A stretch of 64,000 nucleotides of DNA, from positions 1 to 64,000 of the forward strand of contig JAGEOH010000256.1 in the NCBI GenBank assembly GCA_032207245.1. Reading direction: 5' to 3'. The position numbers were made by a program, and so were the translations under genes. The notes under the pieces are model-generated. The model saw nothing but the letters and a program-made list of their open reading frames with translations. It was not told the DNA's origin and searched no databases. Positions 35,956 to 47,116 of this stretch are shown here, one piece after another (positions within the stretch are counted from its first letter, which is position 1; each line of letters begins with the position of its first letter). The DNA comes from Pardosa pseudoannulata (taxonomy: Eukaryota; Arthropoda; Arachnida; Araneae; Lycosidae).

Positions 35956-38035
35956 TAGTTGACTCAGTTCCTTTCGGCAGGGATGGTAAAAAAAGTTCTT
36001 ATTGCTTTTATTGAAACTTTTACTAATCTAATATATGTTTATAATATATCATGCGTCATTTAATATATAATATAGTTGAAATATTAAAGTCTAATCTCCA
36101 TTACTTTTCAAGCTATCATTCAAAAGGATCTTCATTGAAAATACTTTTTGCTTTTATTTGTAACCTTACTTTTGGATTGATCCTCTTATTAAGTGATTTT
36201 ACTTCAATACAAAAATGAAGACGGTTTAGGCGCTGCTACAAATCCACTATTTCACCTTTCAGCTAAAATGGGTATAAAAAAGAAGTAAAAAATAAATTAT
36301 AAATTCGCAATTTAAGAAAATGTATGAAACTATTTTAACAATAATGGTAATGAACCCATTGCATGAATACATTGAAAAAAAAAATTGCTTGTTTATAGTA
36401 TACCCTCTAAGCGGTTCGCATTTACAATTCCGCCAAACCGATGATATCTTCAAAGTGGTACAATTTTCGACCTCCAAAAACATTTCGAAAATGGATGTAA
36501 TGTACATTTCTTCCAGTGTTTGAGGTAGGAGGGTCAGGTCGGTTGTTTAGAAACTGCATCCCTCTTTGACTGCCATTTATTGAGGGATGCACCCCTACTT
36601 CTTGAGGCACAGAGACGCTGATAGCTTTTCATGGCTTTGTAAATGTCTATTTCGAAGTATTTCGTTTGCGGTGACAGATGCATCTCTAATTGCACCACTT
36701 AAATATCTTGGATAACTTTCTTAAAAAAATATAAATAATTCTCTTAAAGAATATTTTTATTTGTACTTTTAGAATCCATTATTTCTTATGGGATGATCTT
36801 CTAGACTTGACGACCTTCATGTATTAACAATCTGTAACATCTATTTATAACCGGAAGTAACGAGGGTGGGTTTCCCGTATTCCATTCTAGTCGACAAAGG
36901 GTGAAGTAGAAAATCATAGAACGCTTTGGCCATTGACACAATAAACCTTTAGCGTATTTTTTTTGGAGACTGTGTGTTCCAGTCGCAGGGTTAATGAAAA
37001 GCAATTCTGAACGAGAAATGCTTTTTCTATCCATTTTACGAGAAAAAAGCTGTACATTCCAGCAATAAAGTATTGTTATAAATTAGCGTTTACTTTTTTC
37101 CAGACAAGAAATTTGTTGGAAGCCATTTCAGCACCCAATGGCTGTGGTGTGTGCAGATCCAAATAGAATCCCTTCAAAAAATATGGAATAAAATGATTGG
37201 TATTTCGTAAACTTCTATTTTTGAACTATGACATCGATCTTAATTTTTGCTTTACATACAGTGTTAGCAGATGAGCGTATTTTCCTCCAGCTATAATTCC
37301 TTATATTTGAATTATAGTCAATGTCAAATTAAGACGATATATAGGATTTTTAAAAATAATGTCGGCCTAATCAAGTCGAAATCTCACTTCAGTTGGATTC
37401 TCTTAATCAATATTCTGGTTACCACGGCAACGAGGCATTTTCTAGTTGCGTTTAAAGTAAACTTTTTGAAATGTCGTTGGGTTGTAACCTTTAACATGTC
37501 TATGAAACAGCATAAAAATGAATTTACTGCGACAACCTATTTTCGTTTGAAAGCGATTATCACAGCAGAGTGCTAAAAAATAAGAGTTCCCAATTAAAGG
37601 GGATATTTATTTCAAAATCGAAGTTAGCCGTTAGATTGTATTGCATTAACAATAGAAGTCCCTTCGGAAATGAAACACCGCATTATTAGAAATCGAATAA
37701 CGCATTCGTAAAATTTTTAATCGGTCCTTTTTTAATAAATCACGAATTAAAAAATATTATTGGGTGACGGACAAAGTTTATTTTCCAGGATAATATTTAG
37801 AGTTTAAGAGTTTGTTTGTTTGGTTCGTACGTACAAAAATTTAAACCGTGCAGGAGAAAAATGTGTGTGAAGTCTAAAAATCGAATTTTTTCTCGATTTC
37901 AATACTCGTGTGCCTTTTCTTATTTTGTATGAGTCGCTGCGAGGCCAATCTTCAGTCTGGCGCTGTTTAAAAAGGTTATATTATATTCTCTACTATAAAT
38001 TTCTTTCGAATTTTATTTTCAAATTGCGAAGTCAC
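35956..38035. other. Unassigned sequence
   Basis: Contains a 10-bp-arm hairpin (tgcatccctc and gagggatgca, about 36555-36592) and an X-box-like site at 37418-37431. The 101-codon frame at 37271-37576 has no recognisable domain. Confidence 0.45.
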
Positions 38036-38170
38036 TCAGAATGGCTTAGGGCGCTCTTTGGTTTCGAATCCCACTGTGATAGGGGATATTCGAAAATCGG
38101 CTTTAAGCAGGAGCCCTCAACCAATCATCTTCTTCAGTGGTTTGGTTTGCGACCTAAACCAAACCACTGA
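38036..38170 (+). mobile_element. SINE with hairpin tail
   Basis: tRNA-like head ggttt-cgaatcccactgtga, body aaaatcggctttaagcag, and tail region forming a 14-bp perfect hairpin (38135-38148 with 38156-38169). Confidence 0.75.
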
Positions 38171-39383
38171 AAATGAAAGGCATTATTCAACCAGTGACGC
38201 CACGCATTCTTTTGTCACCAAGTTGGTTTTTTTTTTTCAGATACATTAGAACGCATTTTTCAGTTACGATAAAGTGTTGAAATGCTTTTCAGATTCCAGT
38301 GGAACTATGTTTTAGAAATGCTCATGTTCTGGAATAGATTTACCTGAAAGGACACTGGGTGAGCTTCGACAAACCTTCTAAATGACTGTTGATGTCACAA
38401 AGACCTGTTTCATCGAGTCTTAATGGATTAGAAGAGTCATTATTAGGTTATTAATGGCTCTTCAGTATTCTATAAGCTTGACTAGCAAGGTTAGAATAGA
38501 TTGATTAACCTCAAACTGAAGGCGCTGCTCTACTTTTTTGCAACACGAGGGCTACTGCTTATAAAGCCACAGTGGGTACAAAAAATGAGTACCGGGTTCT
38601 GGTATGTTTTCGTGAAGCACACGGATCTACTTACTATTGCTTGGTTTTAAGAGTTTTCAAGCACAAAAGTAGAATTCAATTGAAAAAAAAAAAAAACCCT
38701 AAATTATCAGGTTTACATTCTATGAATAACACAGAAAGTATTCGGTTCGATAGCTTTGCGAGATAATTTCGAACCCACAATGACGTTTCTTTATTTTGCA
38801 CCCCGACTTCGGGCCAAAACGAAGTGATCATTTGTAAACCATTTTGCGATTTTCAAATACAGCTTGGCGAAGGTACTGTGTGCCAAAGGAAAAGTATCAT
38901 CTCATTCAGTTCCGATGACGCTTCTCATAAGAAAAAGCAAAATAGACATTGAGCCCTTATCTTATCTATTTTGCTATAACTGAATTATTCTAAAAAGAAG
39001 ATCCATCCAAATGTTGAGGTTATAAGACCCTCAGTATACGATGAAAGACTTCGGCTTTAAGCAGTGGGCAAAGCGCTCCTGCAATATGGATCCCAGTAGC
39101 TTATTCTTAGTGGTGGCATACAAGGACGTCGAACTAAACATACAAAAAGGAGCCACAGAAAGGTTTTATGGGGGGTCGTCCAATAAGTGAAAGTGTAATA
39201 ATCCCTTTTAATTTGTTTCCAGCTGCCGTTTCTTACTCAACCCCTCGTTTCCAAGCGATGATTTTGAACTTCATGAGCTGTTTTAATCTCTCGTCTACGA
39301 ATCCGGTCCTAGAGAGGGGTTCAGCAAAGATTGGTCTCGGAATGACTTTGTTATTGCAGGAACGATGGCCAAATGATGAGGAA
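38171..39383. other. Mostly unassigned; one SINE scrap
   Basis: 39050-39082 holds cttcggctttaagcagtggg, a SINE body fragment. No gene recognised. Confidence 0.45.
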
Positions 39384-39470
39384 TTCGTGCCTTCGAATCC
39401 CACCGGGGCATGGATGTTCGGAATCAGCTTTAAGCTGCAGTCTCGTTAGACAGAAAACTGGACCCACCAC
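39384..39470 (+). mobile_element. SINE fragment
   Basis: cgtgccttcgaatcccac, then gcatggatgttcggaatcag and ctttaagctgcagtc; B box retained. Confidence 0.75.
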
Positions 39471-39669
39471 TCTGTGTTAACAATGTCTATTGGCTGCCTT
39501 GTTTATGCCGCCATTAAAATTCTTTTCATTCTTATAAGTAATACATCAAACATTTTCTTAATAATCTAATTAACTAAAGGATCTTCCCTTATGTCAATTC
39601 AGCCTCGACCCTAAGAGCAAAAAGATTTTCGAGAACAAAATCATTTACCCAATTCAACGTTCATCTTCG

Positions 39670-39740
39670 GCACAGGAGTTCGAATTCCACTGTAGCCGTT
39701 CTGATTAGACTTTAAGTAGTAGGTCACGATCCCACTTGTG
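39670..39740 (+). mobile_element. SINE fragment with internal deletion
   Basis: ggagttcgaattccactgtagccgttctgatt: the B-box region is joined directly to the body, lacking the usual catggatgttc segment. Confidence 0.65.
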
Positions 39741-39779
39741 GCTAAACGTACACCTGTAGCGATTCGAACCAAATCAAGC

Positions 39780-39890
39780 CGAATGGTCGGGGCTTTGATC
39801 TTCGGTTGAGGGTTCGAATCTCACTGTGGTATGGCTCGGATCCGGTCTCATGTTGCAAAAAATGTAGACCCCACCAAACGGTATTTCAAT
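39780..39890 (+). mobile_element. SINE fragment with internal deletion
   Basis: Head gaatggtcggggctttgatcttcgg, B box gggttcgaatctc, then a jump to ggtctcatgttgcaaaa and the tail gtagacccc; the central body is missing. Confidence 0.7.
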
Positions 39891-41232
39891 GGGGTTCCTG
39901 TGACATCCTCGTGACTCGAATGCTGTCACTGTCACTTCTCCTCCCATCCAACGCCTCGTTAATATAAGTGAGCAAGTAGGAGGTAAAATGGCAGCTATCA
40001 ATATTAAAAATATTTTGCAGGTAACATAAATAAAATGTAATATTTTTAATTGTATAAATGCCCACGTGATAAGAGCATTAAAAACGTTTCGAATAAAAGG
40101 AAAGAAAAATATTCCAAGTAGAAAGAAGTTAAATAGGTGGAATGAATCTTAACTAAAATAATTGTAGCTTGACTAAAAGCGTGCAAAATTTCATGTGAAT
40201 GGATTATGGAACAAACGTGTGTCGGGATGAACCAAGAGGTGTATGGACATGTTTATTATTCTCTTGGAAAGACAATTTAAAGTAGTTCTGCCCAGAAGAA
40301 GTCATTTTGAGATGTGCCCCGTTTCTGGAAAGCACACTATCCGAACGATGTAGCCTGTTATTATCCAAAGTTGCAGTGGGAATCCAGAAACGTTTTCTTT
40401 TCGAGGGAACAATAACCGTGTACTTATCTCCTTGCTCGACCATTACATTTTGGTCCACCCTGTATATTGTAACGTCTGAAAGGTGCTTCCAGTACGAATG
40501 GAAGGAGGCAGAAAGCCATCGATTTCCCTTCCCCTTTCGACTGGATCGATATTCCGGACGTTGCCATGGAGATAGATAAAACATTCGATAAAAATGAACA
40601 GGAAGATAATGATGTTTTGATGCCTCCCCCCCTTTCATTAATCGACTGACGGCTCTTCCCGAAAGTGATTTCAATCGAACACTTGTTGCGGGACGCGTCT
40701 ACCACTAAATGCCTCCTTTTTAAAACGATTTCACGAGTACAGGGGCTTTAGAAGAACGTTTATTGGAGGTATCATCTCGACCAACCCAATTGATGAAGTG
40801 GGTACATGAATATTTGACTTTCGAAACATTTGTATAGCAGGTCAAGGAATAGCTTTGACATTATTGGGTAAAGTGGTAAATGACAATTTAAATAATAAAA
40901 CTTCGCTACCAGAATCTTACTGCTGGCAAAGAACAGTTTGAAACGTTACGGATGGAATAATGAGTAGATCAGAAAATACTATTTAAAACCAATTTCAAAT
41001 GCTTACGAATGTTTATGCAAGTATCGGCATAGGGTACCGAAAGGAAGCTCCCTACCGCTTCAGCAGTAGGACCCGATCAGATGCAGTTGCTGACAACGTA
41101 ACATGTGCTCCTGATGTTCACAAATTTGCGGTACGAAACAGTTTTACTCGAAAAAATGATATCCTGTTCGCTATTACTCGGTATGGATCGAAAGGGAGAG
41201 CTTACATTCACCTAATGAATCGTCAGCGCTTT
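39891..41232. other. Unassigned sequence
   Basis: X-box-like site at 40560-40573, and a mariner-type end ccaccctgta before TA at about 40454-40465 (minus strand) without a partner. Frames at 40204-40705 are unrecognised. Confidence 0.4.
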
Positions 41233-41246
41233 CCTACATTCAATAG

Positions 41247-41423
41247 AGGGTCGATGTAACCCATCGACCCTCTATTGAATGTGCTAGCCTTCGGTACCGG
41301 AGTTCGTGGGTTCGAGTCCCACAGGGGCATGGATGCTCGTAGCCGTTCGGAATCGGCTTTAAGCTGTAGGTCCCGGTCTCATGAGCCCTCGCGTTGCAAA
41401 AAAGTAGACCGTAGCTCTCCAAA
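41247..41423 (+). mobile_element. 5'-truncated SINE with foldback 5' junction
   Basis: The SINE body (gctagccttcggtaccggag to gctctccaaa) is preceded by 36 bp that form an inverted copy with the target duplication. cctacattcaatag flanks the insertion at 41233-41246 and 41424-41437. B box gggttcgagtccc is present. Confidence 0.92.
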
Positions 41424-41437
41424 CCTACATTCAATAG

Positions 41438-42446
41438 TTTTCCTCGAGGGAACTTTGGCTCTACAAAAAAGAACCTTTCTGTTCCGTATCGGACCTCTTC
41501 CAATCTGACTTCCATTTAATTTAGAAAATGAGAGGAACGTGGGATAGAAATGAAACAGGAACAATGCTATTGGACCTCTTCATATATGTTGGATGTCTGT
41601 ATTCACTTCTTCATTTTATTTAAATCCAAACTCTTAGCAAGGCAGTGACGGGGACTACAAAATATGTAATGGGCCTCGGCATGATCCTTGTTCGTTTTGA
41701 ATTTCTTCTGCCTTCGCCTATCTGTGGCAACGGCAGAAACAAAAACAAATATGTGGCATGTATCATACCCGTTGAGCATTTGAATTACAATGGATTGGAT
41801 AATCCGTTTAAAGGAGTGTATCTGGCAAGGCCGTAGGCAGGGTGACCAAATAAAGATGTCCCTCCGAAAATAATTTCTGTCTACGGTATCTGGACAAAGG
41901 CTTTCTAGAACTCTGCTTGCATCGATGGCTATCTACTTTTGAAGGCAAAGGAACTGCAGAAAATATTTGTCGACGTCCACATTCCGAGGGCACGTTTCAT
42001 CAAACAGGAGGTCGAATCTTTAAAATGTAGTATGTACCAGATGCGCAGGTACTCGGTTCAACTCATAGCTCATACAAAGGCCGGACTACATGCATCTTTT
42101 CACGTGACTATTCAATTCTTATACAGGGTGCAGAGGAGGCCGTAAATATTTACAAAACTGTTTCACTTAAGAAAATCATTCTTTTTTTTGGGGGGGGGAT
42201 TTTTTAGTTTGAAACTCAATTTCACGAGTTACAAAATCTGAATTTTTATACATTTCTTAGTTGTTCTATTTCCTAAAAAGAACCGTTTTACAAAAAGTTT
42301 CATTTCTCAGTAATAAAATTGGACGGAGTTATTCAAATTCAAAATTTAGGGATTCATTCGTTCAGGTATCAATTCATGGATTCATTTCAGTATTTGTGGA
42401 ATGAAATCATACTGCAACGTCTTTTACGGGTCCCTGATTATAAACT
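41438..42446. other. Unassigned sequence
   Basis: A mariner-like tacagggtg at about 42122 has no partner. G run at 42191-42199. No gene recognised. Confidence 0.45.
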
Positions 42447-42459
42447 CAATAATAAAGTG

Positions 42460-42637
42460 GACCGAACGCTGGCCGATTGGTTAGGACGCTGATTGTCGGT
42501 ACCGGAGTTCGTGGGTTCGAATCCCATTATGGCATGGATGTTCGCAGCCGTTCGGAATCGGCTTTAAGCAGTAGGTCCCGGTCTCATTAACCCTCGTGTG
42601 CAAAACAGTAGATCGTAGCGCTCCAAACCAAACCAAC
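42460..42637 (+). mobile_element. Full-length tRNA-derived SINE with 13-bp target duplications
   Basis: Best-preserved copy in the window. A box tggccgattgg at 42470-42480 and B box ggttcgaatcc at 42514-42524 fit the RNA polymerase III internal promoter. They are followed by the body gcagccgttcggaatcgg, ctttaagcagtaggtcccgg and the tail ctccaaaccaaaccaac. The target duplication caataataaagtg lies at 42447-42459 and 42638-42650. The head is tRNA-like but the element does not end as a tRNA, so it is a SINE and not a tRNA gene. Confidence 0.95.
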
Positions 42638-42650
42638 CAATAATAAAGTG

Positions 42651-43539
42651 AATATTTTCCAGTTAATACGGTTCTTCCTTTTGGCGTCAAAGGGACGTTG
42701 CAACCTCGAATGACTGTAATGAATCTATTAACACGTTGACTGCCAGACGCATTTTCGATGGTTTGCGCCGACGTCAACTTTTCATTTCACGATGCATATT
42801 AAGCTGAAATATTATTTGCAGCCGATAAAATGAGTTACAAAATACTGCTTGAAGCAGTTTTCGTGGTGGGGGGGGGGCACCGGTGACTCCCACGGCGTGG
42901 TAGGCAATTGTTACGATTGTCTTTTGTTTTTAAAAAACAATCATGATTCGACTGCTAAGTCATTAATCTCATTCTTAAGCATTCAAAGCAGATAGGAAGA
43001 ACTAGAGCAAAGAATTTGACTAAAAAAGTGGTGACCTATTGTTCCGATTCACCTTTTCTTTGCCTTGAATGTTTCAATCTGACCCATCGCAATATGGACT
43101 GATAAAATGTACATTTTTCTTGTACTAATAAAATTATTCTTGTATGTTCTATATTGACTTAATGTCTTCAAACCATTGTAATAACAATGGCATTATTGAA
43201 AAATGGATCCGTTAGTACAATTATGTACTGTATTGTTATGAACCGATTCCCCTCAATGAAGGAGGAAATGTCTTTAAACTTTTCGGATTCAAATTACTCA
43301 TTCCATTTTTATCCTATAGAAGTGGACTTTTTTGATAGGGTTCTTAGGACGAGTATAAATGCTAACTGAATATTATATTCAATAGATAATGATAGAGAAT
43401 GATAATGAAACAAAGAATACTAATGATAGAAAACGGCTGAACGTAGAAAAAAATTATATCTTGTAATTAAGTTTTTAAATTTTAAATTTATTTTAGCCTA
43501 AAATGAATTCTATCCTATTTGAAATAGGTAAACACGGGT
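42651..43539. other. Unassigned sequence with a TTAA-adjacent terminus
   Basis: At 42729 ttaacacgttgactgccag resembles a piggyBac-type end, but no inverse partner is visible. G run at 42867-42876. No gene recognised. Confidence 0.35.
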
Positions 43540-44990
43540 GTCGCAGTCCCGAGGTACCCCAGCTCCTATTTCCAAGTCTCCTATTTTCATCTTTTGTTCT
43601 CCCTCGTTGTGGTTTCCTTGTAGGAGGTGAGGGCTTTTTGATACGTTCCATTCTGAACCTGGCTTCTCTCAGATTGTTTTCTGGCAAAATGTTTGCCGTG
43701 CGTCCCCGGATCGTGGTAATTGAGGGAAACCAACACATTCCTTAACCCCTGCTTCGGGTGCATAATGGCTCATATGCATCAACAAGTTGGCCGACACCCC
43801 ATGTGCGCTCTCTATTACCTGGGCCCTGCGTTAAGGGTAGTAGGCGCTTCTTGCGATCCATCTAGCCCCGGTGTGCCCTGATTAGCACTGGTGCCGTTTC
43901 TGCATCCCCTTGTTGGTGGGTGTGTCGTCGGTGTCTGAATTCTATTTTGTCACCATGGTCCATAGAAGAAACCGCTACGTCCTGTGCTATCAAAGATTAT
44001 TCTAAGCGGTATTTCATAATCAAAAATCTGATGCGTCATTCAAAACTGTTTCTACACTAGGGACCTCCGTAAGTACTCTTGAAGTCCATCCAAAAGCCCC
44101 AGTCTGGTCGAAGATGGTGCTGAAAAATAAGTCCACGCATTAACTGCGCTTCTCTTGGTCCCTTCAAGGTGACCGTGAAACCTTACGTATATCTGAATAC
44201 ACCACGAGATGTCATATACAATGAAGAACTAATCGGAATTTCTAGAGACGAAATACTTGAAAACCTCAGAGTATGTGGCGTTCGCCATATCATCTTACGT
44301 AAAAATGGAAAAAACATTCAGACTATACACTTGGTACTAACGTTCGACAATCCTGCACTTCCGTATAGTATTAAAGCTAAATATCTAAACTGCAAGGTTA
44401 GAATCTTTGTTCCAAACCCTCTGCGGTGTTTTAAATGCCGGTCGTAAGAACATTCACAGACATACTGTCGGATTAACCAAACTGTACGTGCACAATGGTC
44501 AGACAAACATGCCTACGAAAAAGATCCACACAGCAAAGCCAATCCTCTAGCATACTCTCGCAAACGACCGAAGTGGTTATGTGAGAAAGAAGTCCTAAAG
44601 GTTAATAAAAAATATCTCAGTTTTAGAGGCTATGAAAATCAATGGAGCTCGATCCCCAAAAGTTGGCATATCCTACGCTAGTGCTGCCGCAAAATCTGTG
44701 AAACCGACATGAAGAAAAACGTTCACTGCCAAGCTCCCCTATTAGAACTTAGCCAAAAGACCTAAATCAACGCCCAGATTACCCAAATAAGACTCACCAA
44801 AAACCAGTTGTAAACTCGCCGAGCGGTTTTCGATGTTTGTACTTCCGATTGTAAGTCATACCCTATTCATCTGGATATGACTTCGCATGGGTCTCGTATA
44901 CGGAGCTCGTATGGAGGCGAAATAATCAGCCGTAGACGATTTCAAACCTAACAACTGTTCATTTATTTAACAAAAAAGAGTTTTAAAGAA
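43540..44990 (+). mobile_element. Jockey-like LINE, 5' half only (5' UTR plus ORF1)
   Basis: A GC-richer 5' leader (43540-43950) shares ctccctcgtt and ctgcatccccttgttgg blocks with the LINE at 7060. It is followed by ORF1 remnants, and the sequence then loses similarity before any endonuclease. Because LINEs are normally 5'-truncated, a copy with the 5' half and no ORF2 suggests a later deletion or rearrangement. The right limit is approximate. Confidence 0.75.
43990..44760 (+). pseudogene. LINE ORF1 (Gag-like) remnant
   Basis: The recognisable chain is YFIIKN at about 44010, then GISRDEILENL at about 44240-44275, LTFDNPALPYSIKAKYL at about 44338-44390, and RIFVPNPLRCFKC at about 44400-44440 with a stop right after the first CxxC. 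Damaged knuckles continue to RPKW.CEKEV at about 44567-44600, then a GISYASAA-type segment at about 44660-44690. It is diverged from the ORF1 at 7500-8500 but shows the same arrangement. Several Cys/His positions of the zinc knuckles are lost. Confidence 0.78.
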
Positions 44991-46404
44991 ATATTAATGT
45001 GTATAAGTAAAGTCGTCCAGAGAGGAAATCACTCTAGACAACCTGCTCATCTCAATGTTCAGCCGGGAGTCCCCTCCCGTTTCTTCTTTTCCAAACAGGA
45101 AACCTCGGTTTTAGGGGAGATCGACCCCCCCCTCTTTGACCTTTGTCCTTGGAGTAGCCGAAGCTCCCCTTGGCGCCCAGCCGATGTGGTCACCCAAAGC
45201 AAAATTTCTTTTCTCTGTCGGTGCGTACAAAAACGGCACACTTGACACCTCATCGTCCGTGAGTCAAAAGGACCATTACTGGTACAATACTGCCGTTTTT
45301 CAATTGTTCGGCGTCTTACAATGAACAAAAGTTCGCTTTAACCAACTCTCTTCTTGACAGAGACGGACGCGATACTTTACACCAGTCACACCACCTCTTT
45401 CAAAAACTGTTCGTGCTACGACTTTGTGTTCCTCCCCAAAGTAGAGGAAAACTTTAGGGGGCTCTCGAAAACAGAGAGACCTCAAATTAAAAAAAAACTC
45501 TGAAAATTTTCTAGATCTGAGATGGAGCTAGCTCCAGATGATGACACTGGCATGAAGCCACCCCCCCTTCGACTGACGGACCTTGCCATCGGTCAGAAAA
45601 CGGTTTCTTTTCTTTTTTTATTAACTTCGACTCAATCGTAAGGAGTGCAGTCTGTCCGGTAGTAATCGCTCGGCTATTTTGTTTGGGCTCATTAGATCGG
45701 GGCTATTGGATCCCGGACCTACACACCAGCAGTGAGATTGGAACCCTAACACCCTTTCAACTCTTTAGAAAAGTTCCCACCGAACCGAGGGGCTCCACAA
45801 TTAGTACGAGAAATAAAATCCTTTTTTTAAAAGGAAAGAGACATGAAACTAAAACGGGGGAAGAGAGATTTATTCCCTCTTCGGTAAAAACATTGTATCC
45901 ATGGCAACGAGACACGTGAGATCTAGGAATTCGGAAACGGTAATCCTTCTTTTTCAATGGAATAACTAATGCCGGCCGAATGTCTTATGTTTGTATCGCC
46001 AAGAAGTTAACAAACCATTGAGCTCTTAAAATATTGGATATTGGAATTTTTTATATATTATTCAACTTCTTATACATGTTTTAATAACTGCGTCAGACTG
46101 AAAATAGGTACAAATATATTAATGTCTTATATGTTAAAAAATTTACTTAATGCTGTGCTGTTTTAATTTTTTAAATCTTAATCTTCCAATTTTAACATAT
46201 TTTTTGGATGCTTTTAAATAGAGGGTGCATGTATTTAAAATTATTTATCCCGTATTTTGTGCCACGATACGGATTGTAATTCTAAAACATTTTTTTTCCG
46301 CAATCAGTTACCTTTAAATTTTGTATTTTAATGTAGGTCGTCGAGTAGGTCGGTTTATGATGTCTACTGCTGTCAGAAGACTTGGATAATAATTATAAAT
46401 CGAG
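44991..46404. other. Unassigned sequence
   Basis: A palindrome ggagctagctcc lies at about 45525. The X-box-like gtatccatggcaac at 45895-45908 is followed by cacgtg. Frames at 44997-45485 are unrecognised and GC-richer than the surroundings. Confidence 0.4.
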
Positions 46405-47116
46405 TGACGGCGTGTCCCCAATTTATTGGTGCCGCTAATGGATTTAGGATGGTTGGTTGGTGCACTTAAAGAAGAATTTTGGCCACATCTGGGAACGCAT
46501 CAGCTGATCCAGGTGGGTCTTTTGAGAGCAAGATTGTGTCACCCTGGTTCCGGAAGACAACCGGGACTCCTATATAAAGAGCCAAGAGAGAGAAGTTTTT
46601 TGTTTTGGTGGCCACCTGTCTCTCCGCATTGCCGGAGTTTGCTTCCCTTCAGAGACAGACCACCATCGTCTCTGCTTTCTGCCAAGAAGGCGACCTTCCA
46701 CTTCGGGATCTTATTCCCGCTACCTGTAATAATTTTTTGTTACTTCGTGTTTTGAAGTAGGTCGCCGAGAGTGACACTTGCTCTCATTTTAGATCATCCT
46801 GCATCCTTCGATTCTCCACGAACTCCAGCGATATACGCACTCTGAGCGTTTCGAGCCTCAGTCTACTGTTCGGATCATCAGACTGGCAGATTATAGTGTC
46901 AGAGTCCGTACCGTCGCTCATGAACGAACTGTTCCTGTGTTACTCGCTTCACTGTACCCACGTAAGGTATTTTTATAATGTTATCTCAGCACGAGATCCC
47001 AGAAGTAATTGAATTTACTGAATCCTGTACATAAATGTATATAATTATTCTCATGAATAAAGCCTTTACTCAAGAGAAAATCCAGTTTCAGCCTACCCTT
47101 ACTCAATGCGTCACAG
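46405..47116 (+). mobile_element. Solo LTR, copy 1
   Basis: About 710 bp, collinear with 50684-51500. Shared blocks include ttttggccacat, ccggagtttgcttc, ccacgaactccagcg and atctcagcacgagatcccag. A TATA-like tatataaa (46571-46578) and an AATAAA (47056-47061) are placed as in an LTR. No internal retroelement coding adjoins either side. Exact ends are uncertain. Confidence 0.65.

Noticed and set aside
40204..40705. 156- and 93-codon minus-strand frames
   Set aside because: They overlap each other in different frames and a mariner-type terminus; no domain recognised.
40454..42130. Mariner-type cagggtg ends at 40465 (minus) and 42122 (plus) as one element
   Set aside because: The ends point away from each other, so they cannot bound a single element between them.
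42470..42530. Possible tRNA gene (A and B boxes)
   Set aside because: The boxes belong to a SINE head: no acceptor-stem pairing downstream, and the same head recurs with the SINE body at many sites.
42729..42745. TTAA followed by a piggyBac-like terminus cacgttgactgcc
   Set aside because: No inverse partner with TTAA was found downstream or upstream, so an element cannot be delimited.
46426..46755. 109-codon frame as a gene
   Set aside because: Lies within the solo LTR, spanning its TATA-like box; the frame is not kept in the sister LTR.
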